Below, one piece after another: positions 11,721-23,220 of a DNA stretch of 30,479 bases. This DNA is from Apostichopus californicus (taxonomy: Eukaryota > Echinodermata > Holothuroidea > Aspidochirotida > Stichopodidae): the NCBI GenBank assembly GCA_020650975.1, contig JAIPMN010000226.1, forward strand, positions 1 through 30,479, read 5' to 3'. Position 1 is the stretch's first letter; each line of letters begins with the position of its first letter. Made by a program: the position numbers and the translations under genes. The notes beneath the pieces were generated by a model that saw only the letters and a list, made by a program, of their open reading frames with translations, was not told the origin of the DNA and did no database searches.

Positions 11721-11760
11721 AGCCTCTGAAGAAGATCTTGCTAGGATCGAAACGTCAGGC
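11721..11760 (+). ncRNA. Hammerhead-ribozyme-like motif, Penelope-element type
   Basis: All core parts of a type I hammerhead are present in order. Stem I 5' strand is GCCT (11722-11725) and the box is CTGAAGA (11726-11732). Stem II is GATCTT/AGGATC (11734-11739 with 11743-11748, one T-G pair, GCT loop). GAAAC follows (11749-11753), then a minimal stem III from ACGT (11752-11755). The cleavage triplet GTC ends at 11756 and stem I 3' strand AGGC is 11757-11760. From established knowledge, Penelope-like retroelements carry type I hammerheads with very short stem III, thought to act as dimers. No reverse transcriptase or GIY-YIG coding sequence is visible nearby, so this is probably a fragment or a solo terminal repeat. 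Fold and activity are inferred from sequence only. Confidence 0.6.
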
Positions 11761-12699
11761 CAACTTACTTTTACACAGTTAAAATATTGTAAGCTCAATA
11801 TAACAGAGAAAGAGGAGGCAATTTTTATTTGTCAAAATCTGTATCTATCGGGAGGAAGTAAGATAAAAGAAAAATATTCAATTATTCTTTCTTGGTAGAG
11901 TAGAGTAGTTCCGTCTTGACACTATAAAAATAGAATTATTCTTAGCTGTTTGAGAGAATCGTCCTTCCCCAAAGCATCCCTATCATGTAATGTATAGGGA
12001 TGATGAGTGGGTGTCCTTGCCTGTAATGCAGAAGTTTGTAATTGCATTAAGGTATTTGTGTTCTTTTTCATCCAGTATTTATATGAACTTCCATCTATTA
12101 AAGATTCATCGTATTTCTTTTGACACAAAAGGAAAACTTCCTGATTTGGTTTTAGTGCAACTGTGTTTTCACTTTTCTTAATAGTAACAGAAATGAGTAT
12201 TTTTCCATTCCATACCTACTTCAAGTACTTTAACTACTTTAACCTTAATGGGAAATTTGCTATTTTTAATATCCTGAAAAAGTCAGAAATTAGGAGACAA
12301 TTAACAAAAACGTCAAACGAATCCTTATCACCAAGGCAACAAAATACATGTTAGTTCAAATGGATCTAAAATAAAATGAAATTAACCTGCACTAACGAGT
12401 CTCCATCCATCTTCTAGTATTGTCCTAGATATGTTTTTGCAGTGGAGCAGAAAATGGATTGAAATTTCAGTTTGTCATGGCTTTATTTATTCGCAGAAGA
12501 AACCATGCATGTTAAACCAGCAGTGTATGTGCAAAGTTCATATAAAGAAGAAAATGACTTATATTTAAAAAAAATTCAAAGGTCTTTTCAACTTATTGCA
12601 TCTTAAATGTATGTCATATATCCATACCCTGTCATGACTTTATTATGTATTCCTCAGACCGCATATTAACGTTTCTTTACCATCAATTTAATATCAATT

Positions 12700-12760
12700 T
12701 AATATTAATATTTAATATTAATTAATATAAAATAATTATTTTATATTTAATATTAATTAA
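12700..12760. repeat. AT-only palindromic patch
   Basis: About 60 bases made only of A and T, centred on the perfect palindrome AAAATAATTATTTT (12729-12742). The flanks are rich in TTAATATTAATTAA on both sides. It could form a cruciform or act as an unwinding element. Confidence 0.7.
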
Positions 12761-12860
12761 CCAAAAAAAAAACCCCAAAACCAATGCCTGATCTATAAAT
12801 ATCATAAAGAGTTGGTCTTTGCACAAATGCCCAACCTCTTGCCACAAACTTCTACAAAAA

Positions 12861-12940
12861 TATAATAATAATTATAATAATAATAATGGTGATTTACAAT
12901 GCGCACATATCCATCCCGAAGGGTGCTCAAGGCGCAAGGG
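12861..12940 (+). mobile_element. Fragment of a marine-invertebrate interspersed repeat
   Basis: An (ATA)n microsatellite runs into GGTGATTTACAATGCGCACA, then CATCCCGAAGGGTGCTCAAG and GCGCAAG. From memory, the layout of an ATA repeat followed by a GCGC..CGAAG..GCTCAA.GCGC segment recurs as a short dispersed element in genomes of echinoderms and molluscs. I cannot name the family or find its ends. Confidence 0.35.
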
Positions 12941-14426
12941 AGAGAAAGAGAGAAAAGAAAGCAAAAAAGGAATGAACAAAAGAATATGAACTACATCATG
13001 CATTTGTTCACAACCAAGAATTCACTGGAAGGGATTAACCAGGTCTAAGATTAGAAAATATTTAGCTATAATCATAGACCAAGTATTTAAACAAAACATA
13101 TTGCATGGTCCATCTTCTTCCTTCACTATATCAAGCTCGTTCTGTTACTGAGATTATAAACCCTTGAATTTTGCCCAAAATCATTTCAATAACTTGATAA
13201 AACGTGCAACAATTTGTCCTATAAAAAAGTCCTATATGTGTACAGCCCATCAAACCTCTCTTAGCTATTTGTTGTTGATCACCGACACAATTAAGGGCCT
13301 TCCATACTTTATAACACTGTTAATTGCAGTGAAGTAAACTTGATCGTGTACATCCTTGCCAATATAAAAGTACATATTCAATTATACAGTCGAATCATCA
13401 TCCCAAGGTTATATAATCATTTCGATTTTAAATCAGAGAAACAAACAGCGGCTGTTGGTGCATATAGTTTATGTATCAGAGATTACTGTGTAATGCACTT
13501 ATTCTCTACTAAACTGAATAAAGTGAAACATTGTCTATCCCCTTTACACTGTAGGATGAAACAATTTAGTTAATAGATTTGAGCATTGGGTAACGTGTAT
13601 ATGTCTCTTAATAAAATCAGATATTTCTAATATTCCTTGAGCTACTAAGACTTGAGTTGTTTCTGATAATTCTATGTTGGTTCGTCTACTGAAGATGTTT
13701 CTGATCTGATGATGTGAATTCAGTAACTTGAGCAGAGCCACTATGGAAACTGTATCAATTACACTCTAGTTGAACCCACACAGTTCGAGATGGTATCATG
13801 TGAATCGTGTGGAAGTACTACAGCAGCAGTATTACTACAGTGACTGTTTGCACATTGACCCATGGGCATATTCTATATGACTGTGAAGGCTTTGGATAGA
13901 TTTGTTTGCATTGATTGACTATTTGTACGTTTATGTCATTACTCCTTTCCATTTGATATTATTTGCATGCTGATGAGAATTTGTTTGTCCAGAACCAAAA
14001 TATTGATATTTGTTTGATATGAGCTACTGTAGTAGAGATTCTGAACACTTCGGACTCATTTTAATGAAAACCAATTTGAGTTCAACATTAATCACATGAT
14101 AAGTACATTACAAGTGCTTATTAAATTTAATTCCTTGTTAGTGTTTCTTCTCTCTTTAATGTAATTGTCTGCTCTGTAATTTGTGCAAAAAGAGATAAAG
14201 AGCTCAGCCAACTCATAGCATGAACAAGAATACCAAATGCAACATTTGTTTTCAAATATATTCATATCTTTTAAATACTATAATCCATTAAAGGTTTTAT
14301 GCATAAAAAAGAAAAAAAGAAAAACAAAAGGGAAATATGAGGCAGACTCATCCTATACATCTTTAAAAAGAAAACAGTAATATCATCTGCAACAATGAAT
14401 TTCAAAAAATGTCCAAACGTGAACCT

Positions 14427-14516
14427 AACACATTAAACATTAAACTGTTCACGCATATTTAAACACATTAAACTTTTTCACACATTTTTAAACACATTAA
14501 ATTTTTTTTACGCATG
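14427..14516 (+). repeat. Short AT-rich tandem repeat, 3 copies
   Basis: Three copies of a unit starting AACACATTAAA and carrying CACRCAT, beginning at 14427, 14462 and 14491, with lengths shrinking from about 35 to 26 bases. Confidence 0.75.
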
Positions 14517-15048
14517 TAAGAACCTGAAAAGTGAAGCCGACTCATAACAGAAGGAAAACGATCCGTGCTGGAATCTCCGAGGTGTTTGTACATATATCTC
14601 AAGAATACATCCCCACCTGCCAAATTTACATCTGCAGGTCTTAATTTGCTGTTTGAAAATCAACGCTCATTCCCTTTCTTTCAATTAGCGTGAATACCAA
14701 ATCTGATACAAGAAGTTCAAACGCCAAATGATGCCGAGAATTTTTGAATGGAGTGTCATTCACAGCTTATGTTGAGATTCAATTACCACATTTGATGAAG
14801 CCTGCAATGTTTCAGTTCTTCCCTCTGACATTTACATATCCTTGGTTTTTAGTCTTCGGGGGGAAATCTCTAAAAAGCAGAATAATCTATTTGTATGTGT
14901 TTGGTATGATCAGTTGATCTGCGTAATTAGGTCTGCCGAAGTAATACATTCCGTTCCACAGTTTAGGTTTCTCGGCTACTAGTTTGGCGGGTCGGATAAT
15001 CGATGGCATCCGTCGACGATGAAAACTGCAGGAAATACTGTGTGTATC

Positions 15049-15082
15049 ACTCAATTGATATCTCTACTCAATTGATATCTCT
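15049..15082 (+). repeat. 17-bp perfect direct duplication
   Basis: ACTCAATTGATATCTCT occurs twice in immediate succession. A small replication-slippage duplication is the simplest explanation. Confidence 0.85.
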
Positions 15083-15595
15083 ACAGCTACATATTACATT
15101 TATGTGAAGGCATCAGGCAACGGCGAATGATGTCATTTTGGCAATTAAACTGATATTAAACAGTTTGATTTTTTTCCTTGATGATATGATATTTGCAATT
15201 GTTTTATCCAGAGAGGAAACTTTTTGTTCTACAATAAAAAGTTCCATATTTATGATAAAATTCTAAATACAGAATATAGATGTTTGCCAGCTAAACTACC
15301 TATAATTACATTCCAAATTGATGACATTTCAAAGAATAAACTCAACAACAACAATAATAAATAGGATAAAGAATGCTTTTGAGGAACATCTGGCATGATT
15401 GCACCACTGCATGGAATAAGGAACGGTTTCACCGGTCAAAATATGTTACATTCGACATCTTGAGTTTCGGGACAACATATAGAGTCTTCAAATTAAACAA
15501 CGTGAGAGATTTTTTCTCTTAAGATAGGTGTTACATCATCTGCCACTCGATTATCCCTTTAAGTCAATGGTATGTAAATTGAGAAGGTCCACAGC

Positions 15596-15619
15596 TCTCC
15601 CCCTCCCCCTCCTCCTCCC
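15596..15619 (+). repeat. C-rich tract, G-quadruplex motif on the minus strand
   Basis: Successive runs of C separated by single T residues (CTCCCCCTCCCCCTCCTCCT) give a quadruplex-capable minus strand and an i-motif-capable plus strand. Confidence 0.7.
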
Positions 15620-16550
15620 GATTTTAGGGGATAAATGAGTGCATTGTGCAATAATTTGTTGTCACGCATGGACCTCATCGACTCCTTCTTTGGCTTTAAA
15701 ATTGAAAGATTCTTTAATGTTTGAGAATGTTACAGATACATGAAGGGATGTTGAGGTCTCATGGCAGGGTATGATTCAAAGACTTTCTACTTGTAGATAT
15801 AGGCTCTGTAATATTGATGAATTTCAAGGGCAGCTGGTACTCCACTCCTCTCTTTGCTTTATCTGAGAATTTTGATGTGTTTTCAGTATTCTTTGAATTT
15901 TTTGAAATCACCGATAAGTTCTCTTCGCCACGTTGAAAGTTGTCTTTTGGAGTGGAGGCGGAAGATACCGCTATCTTCTAGACCCCTATCATTCAGCTGC
16001 AGGTTAACCCTTGACTAGCAGTTAGTTGACTTGTTTCTCCGTACGTGTTCATCCCTGACCGCCTTAAGGTAAGAGCTTGTTTTACAATCAGAAAGGCCTG
16101 TTTACGGAAACACATCGCAAAGAGCCACAGCAATGATACAAGGGGAGGAGAGGCAATATAGTTTCGTCACCTGTTGACAAAATGCAACGTATGGATATGA
16201 AGGCGCATAATCAATGCCTCCTTGGTATACAGCCTCAAGATATTCAACTATTGATTTTTGCCAAAGTTTAATTTACCATCACCTATCAATTGCTCTAGGT
16301 CAAATCAGAAGCTCACCGATTCAAGCATCAAGAATCTTTCTTTTTGTTACAGAGCATATTCAAACATTTATATGATAATTAACTGGTTTAAGAAGAATGG
16401 CTACAAATTTGGATTAAAACTTATAATATGAAATGAAAAGGTTAAATCCAGGTGATAAAAGATAAGTTTCTTGAGACAGAGGTTTTGCTAGAATCTATCG
16501 AAGGAGTACCTCATGAACAGTGGAAAAACGGACAGAAAATATAATTTTTT

Positions 16551-17235
16551 TGTTGACCCATGATCCCTGCTGTTCAACCCCAGCTGTATTAGTTGGTATT
16601 TGACAACCCTGTTCCTTGCACTGCTGTTCAAACTCAGCTGTACCATTTGGTACATGTTGACCCATGATCCCTGCTGTTCAACCCCAGCTGTACTAGTTGG
16701 TATTTGACAACCCTGATCCTTGCACTGCTGCTCAATCCAGCTGTATTAGTTGGTATTTGACAACCCTGTTTATTTCACTGCTGTTCAACCCCAGCTGTAT
16801 CATTTGGTAGATGTTGACCCATGATCCCTGCTGTTCAACCCCAGCTGTATTAGTTGGTATTTGACAACCCTGATCCTTGCACTGCTGCTCAATCCAGCTG
16901 TATTAGTTGGTATTTGACAACCCTGTTTATTTCACTGCTGTTCAACCCCAGCTGTATCATTTGGTAGATGTTGACCCATGATCCCTGCTGTTCAACCCCA
17001 GCTGTATTAGTTGGTATTTGACAACCCTGATCCTTGCACTGCTGCTCAATCCAGCTGTATTAGTTGGTATTTGACAACCCTGTTTATTTCACTGCTGTTC
17101 AACCCCAGCTGTATCATTTGGTAGATGTTGACCCATGATCCCTGCTATTCAATCCCAGCTGTATTAGTATTTGACAACCCTGACCATTGCACTACTGTTC
17201 AATCCCAGCTACATTGGTTGATATTTGACAACATG
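16551..17235 (+). repeat. Minisatellite of ~52-bp units with a 157-bp higher-order repeat
   Basis: I count 13 subunits of about 52 bases, each with a CTGCTGTTCAA.CCCAGCTGTA core. From 16655 on they form a higher-order unit of three subunit types. The landmark TGTTGACCCATGATCCCTGC recurs at 16655, 16812, 16969 and 17126, spaced exactly 157 bases apart. An earlier copy at 16551 is 104 bases (two subunits) before. The near-identity of the 157-bp units indicates recent amplification, while subunits within a unit are more diverged. The last two subunits are degraded. Confidence 0.93.
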
Positions 17236-19323
17236 GTAAACGTATTTAAGGGTTGGCCATGAGTGGTTGTCTATGTTTGAATGTGAGTGACCATCATTTG
17301 ACTTTCTAAGATTTGTTTGGTTGCATACCTTGTGAGTTGAATTATAGACCTTCACATCCAATATTTAACATTTGTAACTATTTATAGTTATATATATATA
17401 TTGCTGGATCAGGATTTTGCAATTCAGTAATTAATATACTGTACACCATCCACTATGAACTGTTCAATTAAAGATTTGTGAGAAGGTGACTCTGTGAAAA
17501 TGTGTCTACTTGATTCTTAGCTTGTGCAATATACTTCTCTACATACAGTACTCCAGCATCCCTTTATCAGTAGGGATGATCTGGCATTAAGCATCATCTG
17601 AGTTGTATATCTTTGCTGGGTTTCGTTTAACTGTAAATCATCGCTGCGCACGGGCTGTATTCATCGTGTACAATCAGTGTCGGTCCTTGATCAACTAGGT
17701 TAATTCAGACGTAAATGGAACTTTTTAAGATTGCTCCAAAATGGGGGAACACTTCTTCTCTCTCTCTCTCGTTTTTGTTTTTTGGTTTGTTTGAGGAGAA
17801 GCCAAAACTTCAATGATGCATGAAATAACGCTCCAGTGGTAATTTCAGAAATGGCTGTCATGGTTTCTGCAGCCTGGGCAACAAGTGATGTCATTACATG
17901 GCAAAGATTGGAACCAACAAAACCAATTATCATGCAACATTAATCTTTGTAGTCACGTTTCATATCCTTTGGCCAAAAAACAAAAAAAACCAATGAAGAA
18001 TATAAAAAAAAGGGAAAAAAAAAAGTGGTGTATAAAAAAAGACGAAAACGTCTTTTCTGATGTAGCATGTAGAAGTCAAGGAGAGCCTGAGTTCTTGCGC
18101 ACTGCTAGATCGCGATATCCGTTTCAAAGAAAGTGCCCTAAAGGGACAGATTTTGATGGGCTATTTTGGATTGGAGGATAAGTAGTACTGTAGCAGGATA
18201 TATCAAATACTAAATTACAGCATCGGAGCATAAAAAAGAACGGCAAAAGTGACTACCCTCTCGTATGGTTCGAACACTCGAGAGTAATATTGTTACGACA
18301 GAGTGGCGCGCGTTAGTAACGAATTATTTTCGAGAGCTCAAATCTCAGAGAGCATATAGTTGCTTTTTGCCAACCTTGATGAAAAATGAGAATCTATACT
18401 AAATTTGCGACTGTAAGTTTGCGTTGGGTTCTATATAACTTTGTCCAACCCTGATCTGGATGGAGTAACGAAATGGGGCAGATTTTATTGTTAGGTCGTA
18501 ATTTCCTCTAACGAGGGAGTATGTACAGTATGTATAACCAAGTTACGATTTAATGCAAAGTCTAGCTTTACAGGACAGTTGCCCGTAGTTTTTGAGGGGG
18601 TTATCCCAGATTGTGTTGTGACACTTGGCTGTACCTGTGTGAATACCTCATGATTAAGTTGTAGAAGAATCTGCTGAGTCATCCTGCCATTTAGTGGCGC
18701 ACACTGTGGAATATATGGATCTAGCCTTTCTGGGTCACATGTTCAAGTTAGCCCACTTTTCTTGGTAACGAGTTGGAAATATGAAACATATTTGCATTCT
18801 TACACTGCATTTCATGTTAACTTGCTCCATGAAAGTAGTGATTAATTTTGCACAATTGTCTGTAAAACTCCCAAACGTGGCGTTTACAAGTTCTGTGAAA
18901 GACATAGTCCATCATTAAAACCTACTTTCATCAAGAAACAAAACTGTCCAGGTAATGCTGGGTTTGCTGTGCGGCTTTCCCATGAATAAGAACAGCATAT
19001 AATAGTAAGCACCGACTGTCACCGTCGTGCACAACCTCTCATGCTCTGGTTGAGCCTTTTTCCGTTCCGATAATATCACTTCTTCGTCTGTCATCACATG
19101 GGAGTTGTGATTAGGGTGATGCAGAACGAAGGTGGTTGTTTTGTAAGAGATCGTCTCCAGTTGTGGTAAAATAAAATGAATCAAATTATTAAATTGATTG
19201 CGGAAGAAATTCGATATCTTTAACTTTATAAACTGAAAGAAGTATAAGCTTTACAGTTTCTCTCCTTGTGTGATTTAGAAAAGGTCAATTTTGGCAAGTG
19301 GGAGTTTTGCGTCTTAGCTGCAG
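17236..19323. other. Candidate intron, right-middle part
   Basis: No supported exon. It has an A-rich stretch at about 17967-18050 and a CT microsatellite near 17756-17771. CTCTCG/CGAGAG inverted repeats flank GTTCGAAC at 18258-18284; this is not a tRNA. A minus-strand frame at 18915-19184 (89 codons) has mixed composition but no recognisable motif. Confidence 0.5.
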
Positions 19324-19426
19324 GCCTTGCTTGATGACGATGATTGCGATGATGATGAAGATGATGATGTCATTGGCTCTCCTGGCTTTGACGATGCTCT
19401 TGCGTCTAGATCTCTATCCTTCGTCG
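19324..19426 (+). CDS. Possible acidic alternative exon
   Basis: An acceptor (GTCTTAGCTGCAG) precedes 103 bases that are richer in GC than the flanks and end at a donor, GTCG|GTAATT. One frame encodes ALLDDDDCDDDEDDDVIG followed by SPGFDDALASRSLSFV and leaves one base. That fits the phase of the kinase exon at 23517. Its start needs an upstream exon ending in phase 0, such as the alternative donor at 8346. In the phase left by the 8350 donor it would hit a stop within four codons. Stops close the frame on both sides (TAG at 19315 and 19438). The Asp run is a GAT microsatellite and the pyrimidine tract is weak, so a chance frame over a microsatellite is quite possible. Confidence 0.25.
19333..19371 (+). 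repeat. GAT trinucleotide microsatellite
   Basis: Imperfect GAT repeats (GATGATGATGAAGATGATGA and neighbours). In the possible exon around it these encode an acidic Asp/Glu run; in another frame, a Met run. Confidence 0.8.
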
Positions 19427-20611
19427 GTAATTGTGTCTAGCAGCTCATTTCATATCACTTGGTTATGCAGCTGTGAATAAAATTCTGCATGCTTATCATC
19501 GTCACAACTGAAATGAACGAAACGGAAACATTTTCAAGTTTTTTGAACGGAATACAGAGGAGAGGCAGCCTTCCTGTACCAGTGCTGTATTTATGCACAG
19601 TTGCTGATGCTAGAAACAGCGTGTAATATATATCTTCGACACTATATCAAATCGAGTGAATGTCACTCAAAATGAGATGTTCTCTTTGGTGTTAAGTTTC
19701 ACTAAATGAAGATTAATGTGCAATTAATGTACATGAATTTGCTTCCAACATCCTCAATATTTCTTCTCCCAGATGTATATTTCCAGGTTCATAAATACTA
19801 ATAATTACGTGCAAAATGCAAACGCTGGAAAATTGTAGACTTATATTTCAATTATTTGAAATTATTACTTGGAATAGAAACTAAAATGCTAAGAACTGAC
19901 GATGTTATGAAATATTAGCCTTAATTGAATAGCATTTGAAAATTCATCAAAATCAACTCAAAAAGCTGTTTTATTTTTAGTATAATGTTAACAGTTATTA
20001 CCAATGAAAGCAACGATATAAAGAATTAAAATGGTTATATGTGAAACCAATACTCCCTTGCATATCAAGTTGCTTACTGTAGCTGTGCCCCTGGCAGTGC
20101 ATAGCCTTTCAATGTAAGTTATATTATTCACCTACATACTAAAGTTCTCGGTGGAAGCGTATTGCTTTCCCAATCAACTAGATGCAATTCTGCAATGTTC
20201 ACATTTAGTGGATTTTTACTTGCTTGCCTCGTTGATGTGAATATTTCTTATTTACACTTTTGTTTTTATTCTTTTCCACAAAATATACGGGAAAGTATTT
20301 GCTACCTTAAAAGTAACTCTGTATTTAAAAATGTCTTCAATATTACGTTTCAACTTAAACATATTCGGGTGCCCTATTTCAATTAAGGAGCATTAATGCT
20401 TGTTTGTGAAAGCCGCCTTTGAAGTTTATATTTGGCCCCTGTCAGCCTAATGGAGTCATTTAGTGACAAGAAAACCATGATGCACTGCTTAATGATTATT
20501 CATGAAGCGATGCCCCAGTTACATCTATGTTTGTAATACAATATTACAAGAGGATGCAACATGTACGTACACAACTGAGTGTAAATAAAATTGGACAAAC
20601 CCATGTGACAT

Positions 20612-20800
20612 ATGGCCATCCCTTGTGTTATGGCAGCTCTAGTGTCAGCCACATGTTACATACATTAATAACTAATAAATGTCTCATCTGAAAGAAGCAA
20701 ACCGATGATGGTCATCCCTTGTGTTATGGCACATTATGTGCCAGTCACATTACAAACATTAAGGAACAATCTGTCCAGCTCATATGATAGTGATATAGAA
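20612..20800 (+). repeat. Diverged tandem duplication, ~96-base offset
   Basis: ATGGCCATCCCTTGTGTTAT at 20612 recurs as ATGGTCATCCCTTGTGTTAT at 20708, followed in both copies by a GTGYCAGYCACAT segment and a TTACAWACATTAA segment. Two copies only. Confidence 0.7.
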
Positions 20801-22879
20801 TAATTGCATATAGTACAACTGAATATCCATCTCTTTAAACATCATTATTACTAGTAATTATCATTGCAAAATGCATGTTCATTGTGTCCTAATGCAGCAA
20901 AGAGCGATTGTCCCTACATTTGCTCGCAAATATCTGTGTAGGATGTGTTCCTGTAGCAAGCAGACTGTATGTAAAGGAAGTTCACTCCTTTGTTCATGGA
21001 AGTGTACTTTCCCTGAGATCTCCTCGTAGGTTATGTCCAACTGTGATAATTAATAGAGTGTCTGATATAACATGGATTCATAACCAGCCAATCTAAATTT
21101 GTTTCTCTGTGTGCAGCCAATCCCCCTGACTGTGAACTTAATGTGTTGGTTCATCTCCAGTGGATGTACATCAAAATAGCAGTCTACAAATAGTCTTCAA
21201 ATTGCCCAGAGGTTGCCATATAAACACGTCATCATCATTAGTATAACCTCTAATAATAGTGTTAAAATTGCTATTAATTTTCAAAAGATTAATTCCCTGA
21301 ACATTTCAAGGAGTGTGACATGAGCCAAATTATTGATGACCAGCTTTATATACAGGGCAGTAAAAGTGGAAGTTAAAAGCTACATAAAAATACATAAAGG
21401 ATGGTTCCTTGCGTTATATAATTATTTCGTTATTTTCATTACCAAGTTCAGACAGAATTGGTGGTGATAATTATGCAGGCTTTCATACAACGATCCCTGC
21501 TCAGTTCAGAATGGAGTGAACTTTTACGTGTCGGTATGACATAGAGGAATGTCTTCCTGCCGTCTCATCTACTGGTGGTGGGTTTACAATCTCTGTCGTA
21601 TAGTATGTTCAGGTTCCACATGTCACACGGTTACCATAATCGTTGTTGGCATGTTTGTACAAGGTTGCCGAAATAGCTAACCACCTAGTGAGATGCGACA
21701 TCTCAAAAGACTCCCATTCATCATCATCTGAACATTAATATAAACTATTGACACATGCCAGTATATACTCCGATGTTACACTTGAAGAAGACAGAAACAT
21801 GTTGATCTCTCTGTCATCCGTCCTGGCTCGACCGTTCCACGGCAGAAGGAGGGGTGTCAATCTACAAGCCTGACTATATACCTGGGGCTGTTTTAATTTT
21901 ATAGTGCCATTCCATTCAATCAGTGGTCGTTAAATTCATCGCCTTCGGTGCCTTACATGGCAGCAATTGAGAAGGCCTCGATGATGTCATACGGAGCCGT
22001 TTGGCATAATCAATCACTGTTAATGTATGGCTCCAGCTTACAGCAAACAGATCGGCTAGTAATGGAGTTGTTTTATGTCCGATAGTCACCGCATAGCCTG
22101 CATGCTGCTGTACTTAACTAAAGAAAAGAGATAATAGCAATTTACATAATCTGGTTTAATGTTTGAAATTAGCCACAGTTTGACGTCATTCTTACAGAAG
22201 CATGCATGTGGTTATTTAAACTACACTTGATAACCCTCAATCTACCTAAGAGATTTATGTACCTGATTTTACAATCATTTGGCTGAACACTCCCACTATT
22301 TAACAGGTTATTTATTCCAAGGGGGGAGGGTAAGGAGGGAATGGGATGTGTATGTGAAAACTCACAATTGTGATGGATGGGTTGATTTTCATATGCAATT
22401 GTGTTGGTGTTTCATCGTTCCACTGTTCCTGGTGTTAGTTTGTGAACTGGTTGATGATTTTAGAAACCTTATAGTTTTCTTTACTAGGGAAAGATTGTAC
22501 CGTCATCAGACTCTTAAGAAATATACTAACTGGAAAATGCAACTATGCAAATTTAATAGACATGATAATTTAAATACTTGGTTTATTTTTATGTTATTTT
22601 TGTTAAGAAATTAAAAAACAAAACAAGAAAACCTTGCTTGTTATAGTCATGGTTTAGTCATGGTGTTTTGTCGGCTTTAAAATGATCTGATGTAACTTTC
22701 TTATTCCTTTTTTTGTCCTCTTTAAATGTCACACAAACATCTATATACTTTTGTTTAATCAAGATAAAATTGTTATGAAAAGGGGGGTACTGAAGAATCA
22801 AGTCCATTCTGTGTAATTCACTGCTAATGAATAAAGATCTTCGACCGTATATTGTGCAAACAGTCACATTGCACACTGT

Positions 22880-23220
22880 ATATTATGATACAGTGATTGT
22901 GCATGACTGTGTATTATGATATAGTAATTCCAATATATGAGCTATAGTTCAGAGGTAACATCGCTACAGTATATATACACTTCACACAGCACATGTACTT
23001 GTAATCCAGTGCACTGGTTCACTAGTTCCTACTACCACACACTGTATATGTAATTGGTATATTATGATACATTGACTGTATATTATGATATAGTAATTCC
23101 CATATATGAAGGTATTAAAGAGGTAACATCTTGGATCTACAGTATAGGCCACTTCACACAGCACATGTACAATCCAGTGCACTGATTCACTAGCTCCTAC
23201 TACTACACACTGTACATGTA
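22880..23220 (+). repeat. Diverged tandem duplication, ~169-base offset
   Basis: TATTATGATATAGTAATTCC occurs at 22912 and 23081, each followed by AGAGGTAACATC. TTCACACAGCACATGTAC occurs at 22981 and 23153, each followed by AATCCAGTGCACTG. Both copies carry CACACTGTA ends. Small indels shift the offset from 169 to 172. Confidence 0.8.

Larger units (their letters stand above)
11761..16550. other. Candidate intron, middle part
   Basis: No convincing exon. Short open frames at 11707-12354 and 13340-13741 show no family motif. Contents include an AT-rich palindromic patch at 12700-12760, an interspersed-repeat fragment at 12861-12940, a 3-copy AT-rich repeat at 14427-14516, a 17-bp direct duplication at 15049-15082, and a C-rich stretch at 15596-15619. 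A strong isolated donor (TTAAG|GTAAGA at 16069) lies in a slightly richer patch at 15930-16070. Confidence 0.5.

Noticed and set aside
18258..18284. GGTTCGAAC motif resembling a tRNA T-loop
   Set aside because: No D-arm, anticodon arm or acceptor stem fits around it. It is explained by a small CTCTCG/CGAGAG inverted repeat.
19298..19480. Met-rich frame (MTMIAMMMKMMM) over the GAT repeat
   Set aside because: It is a microsatellite by-product. Joined to the RVH exon in its phase it would hit a stop within a few codons.
21781..21805. CTTGAAGAAGACAGAAACATG, hammerhead-like words
   Set aside because: The spacing between the boxes is too short for stem II and the first box is not CTGANGA.
22279..22614. 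111-codon plus-strand open frame
   Set aside because: No family resemblance, no splice or promoter context, and composition that follows the AT-rich DNA. Treated as a chance frame.
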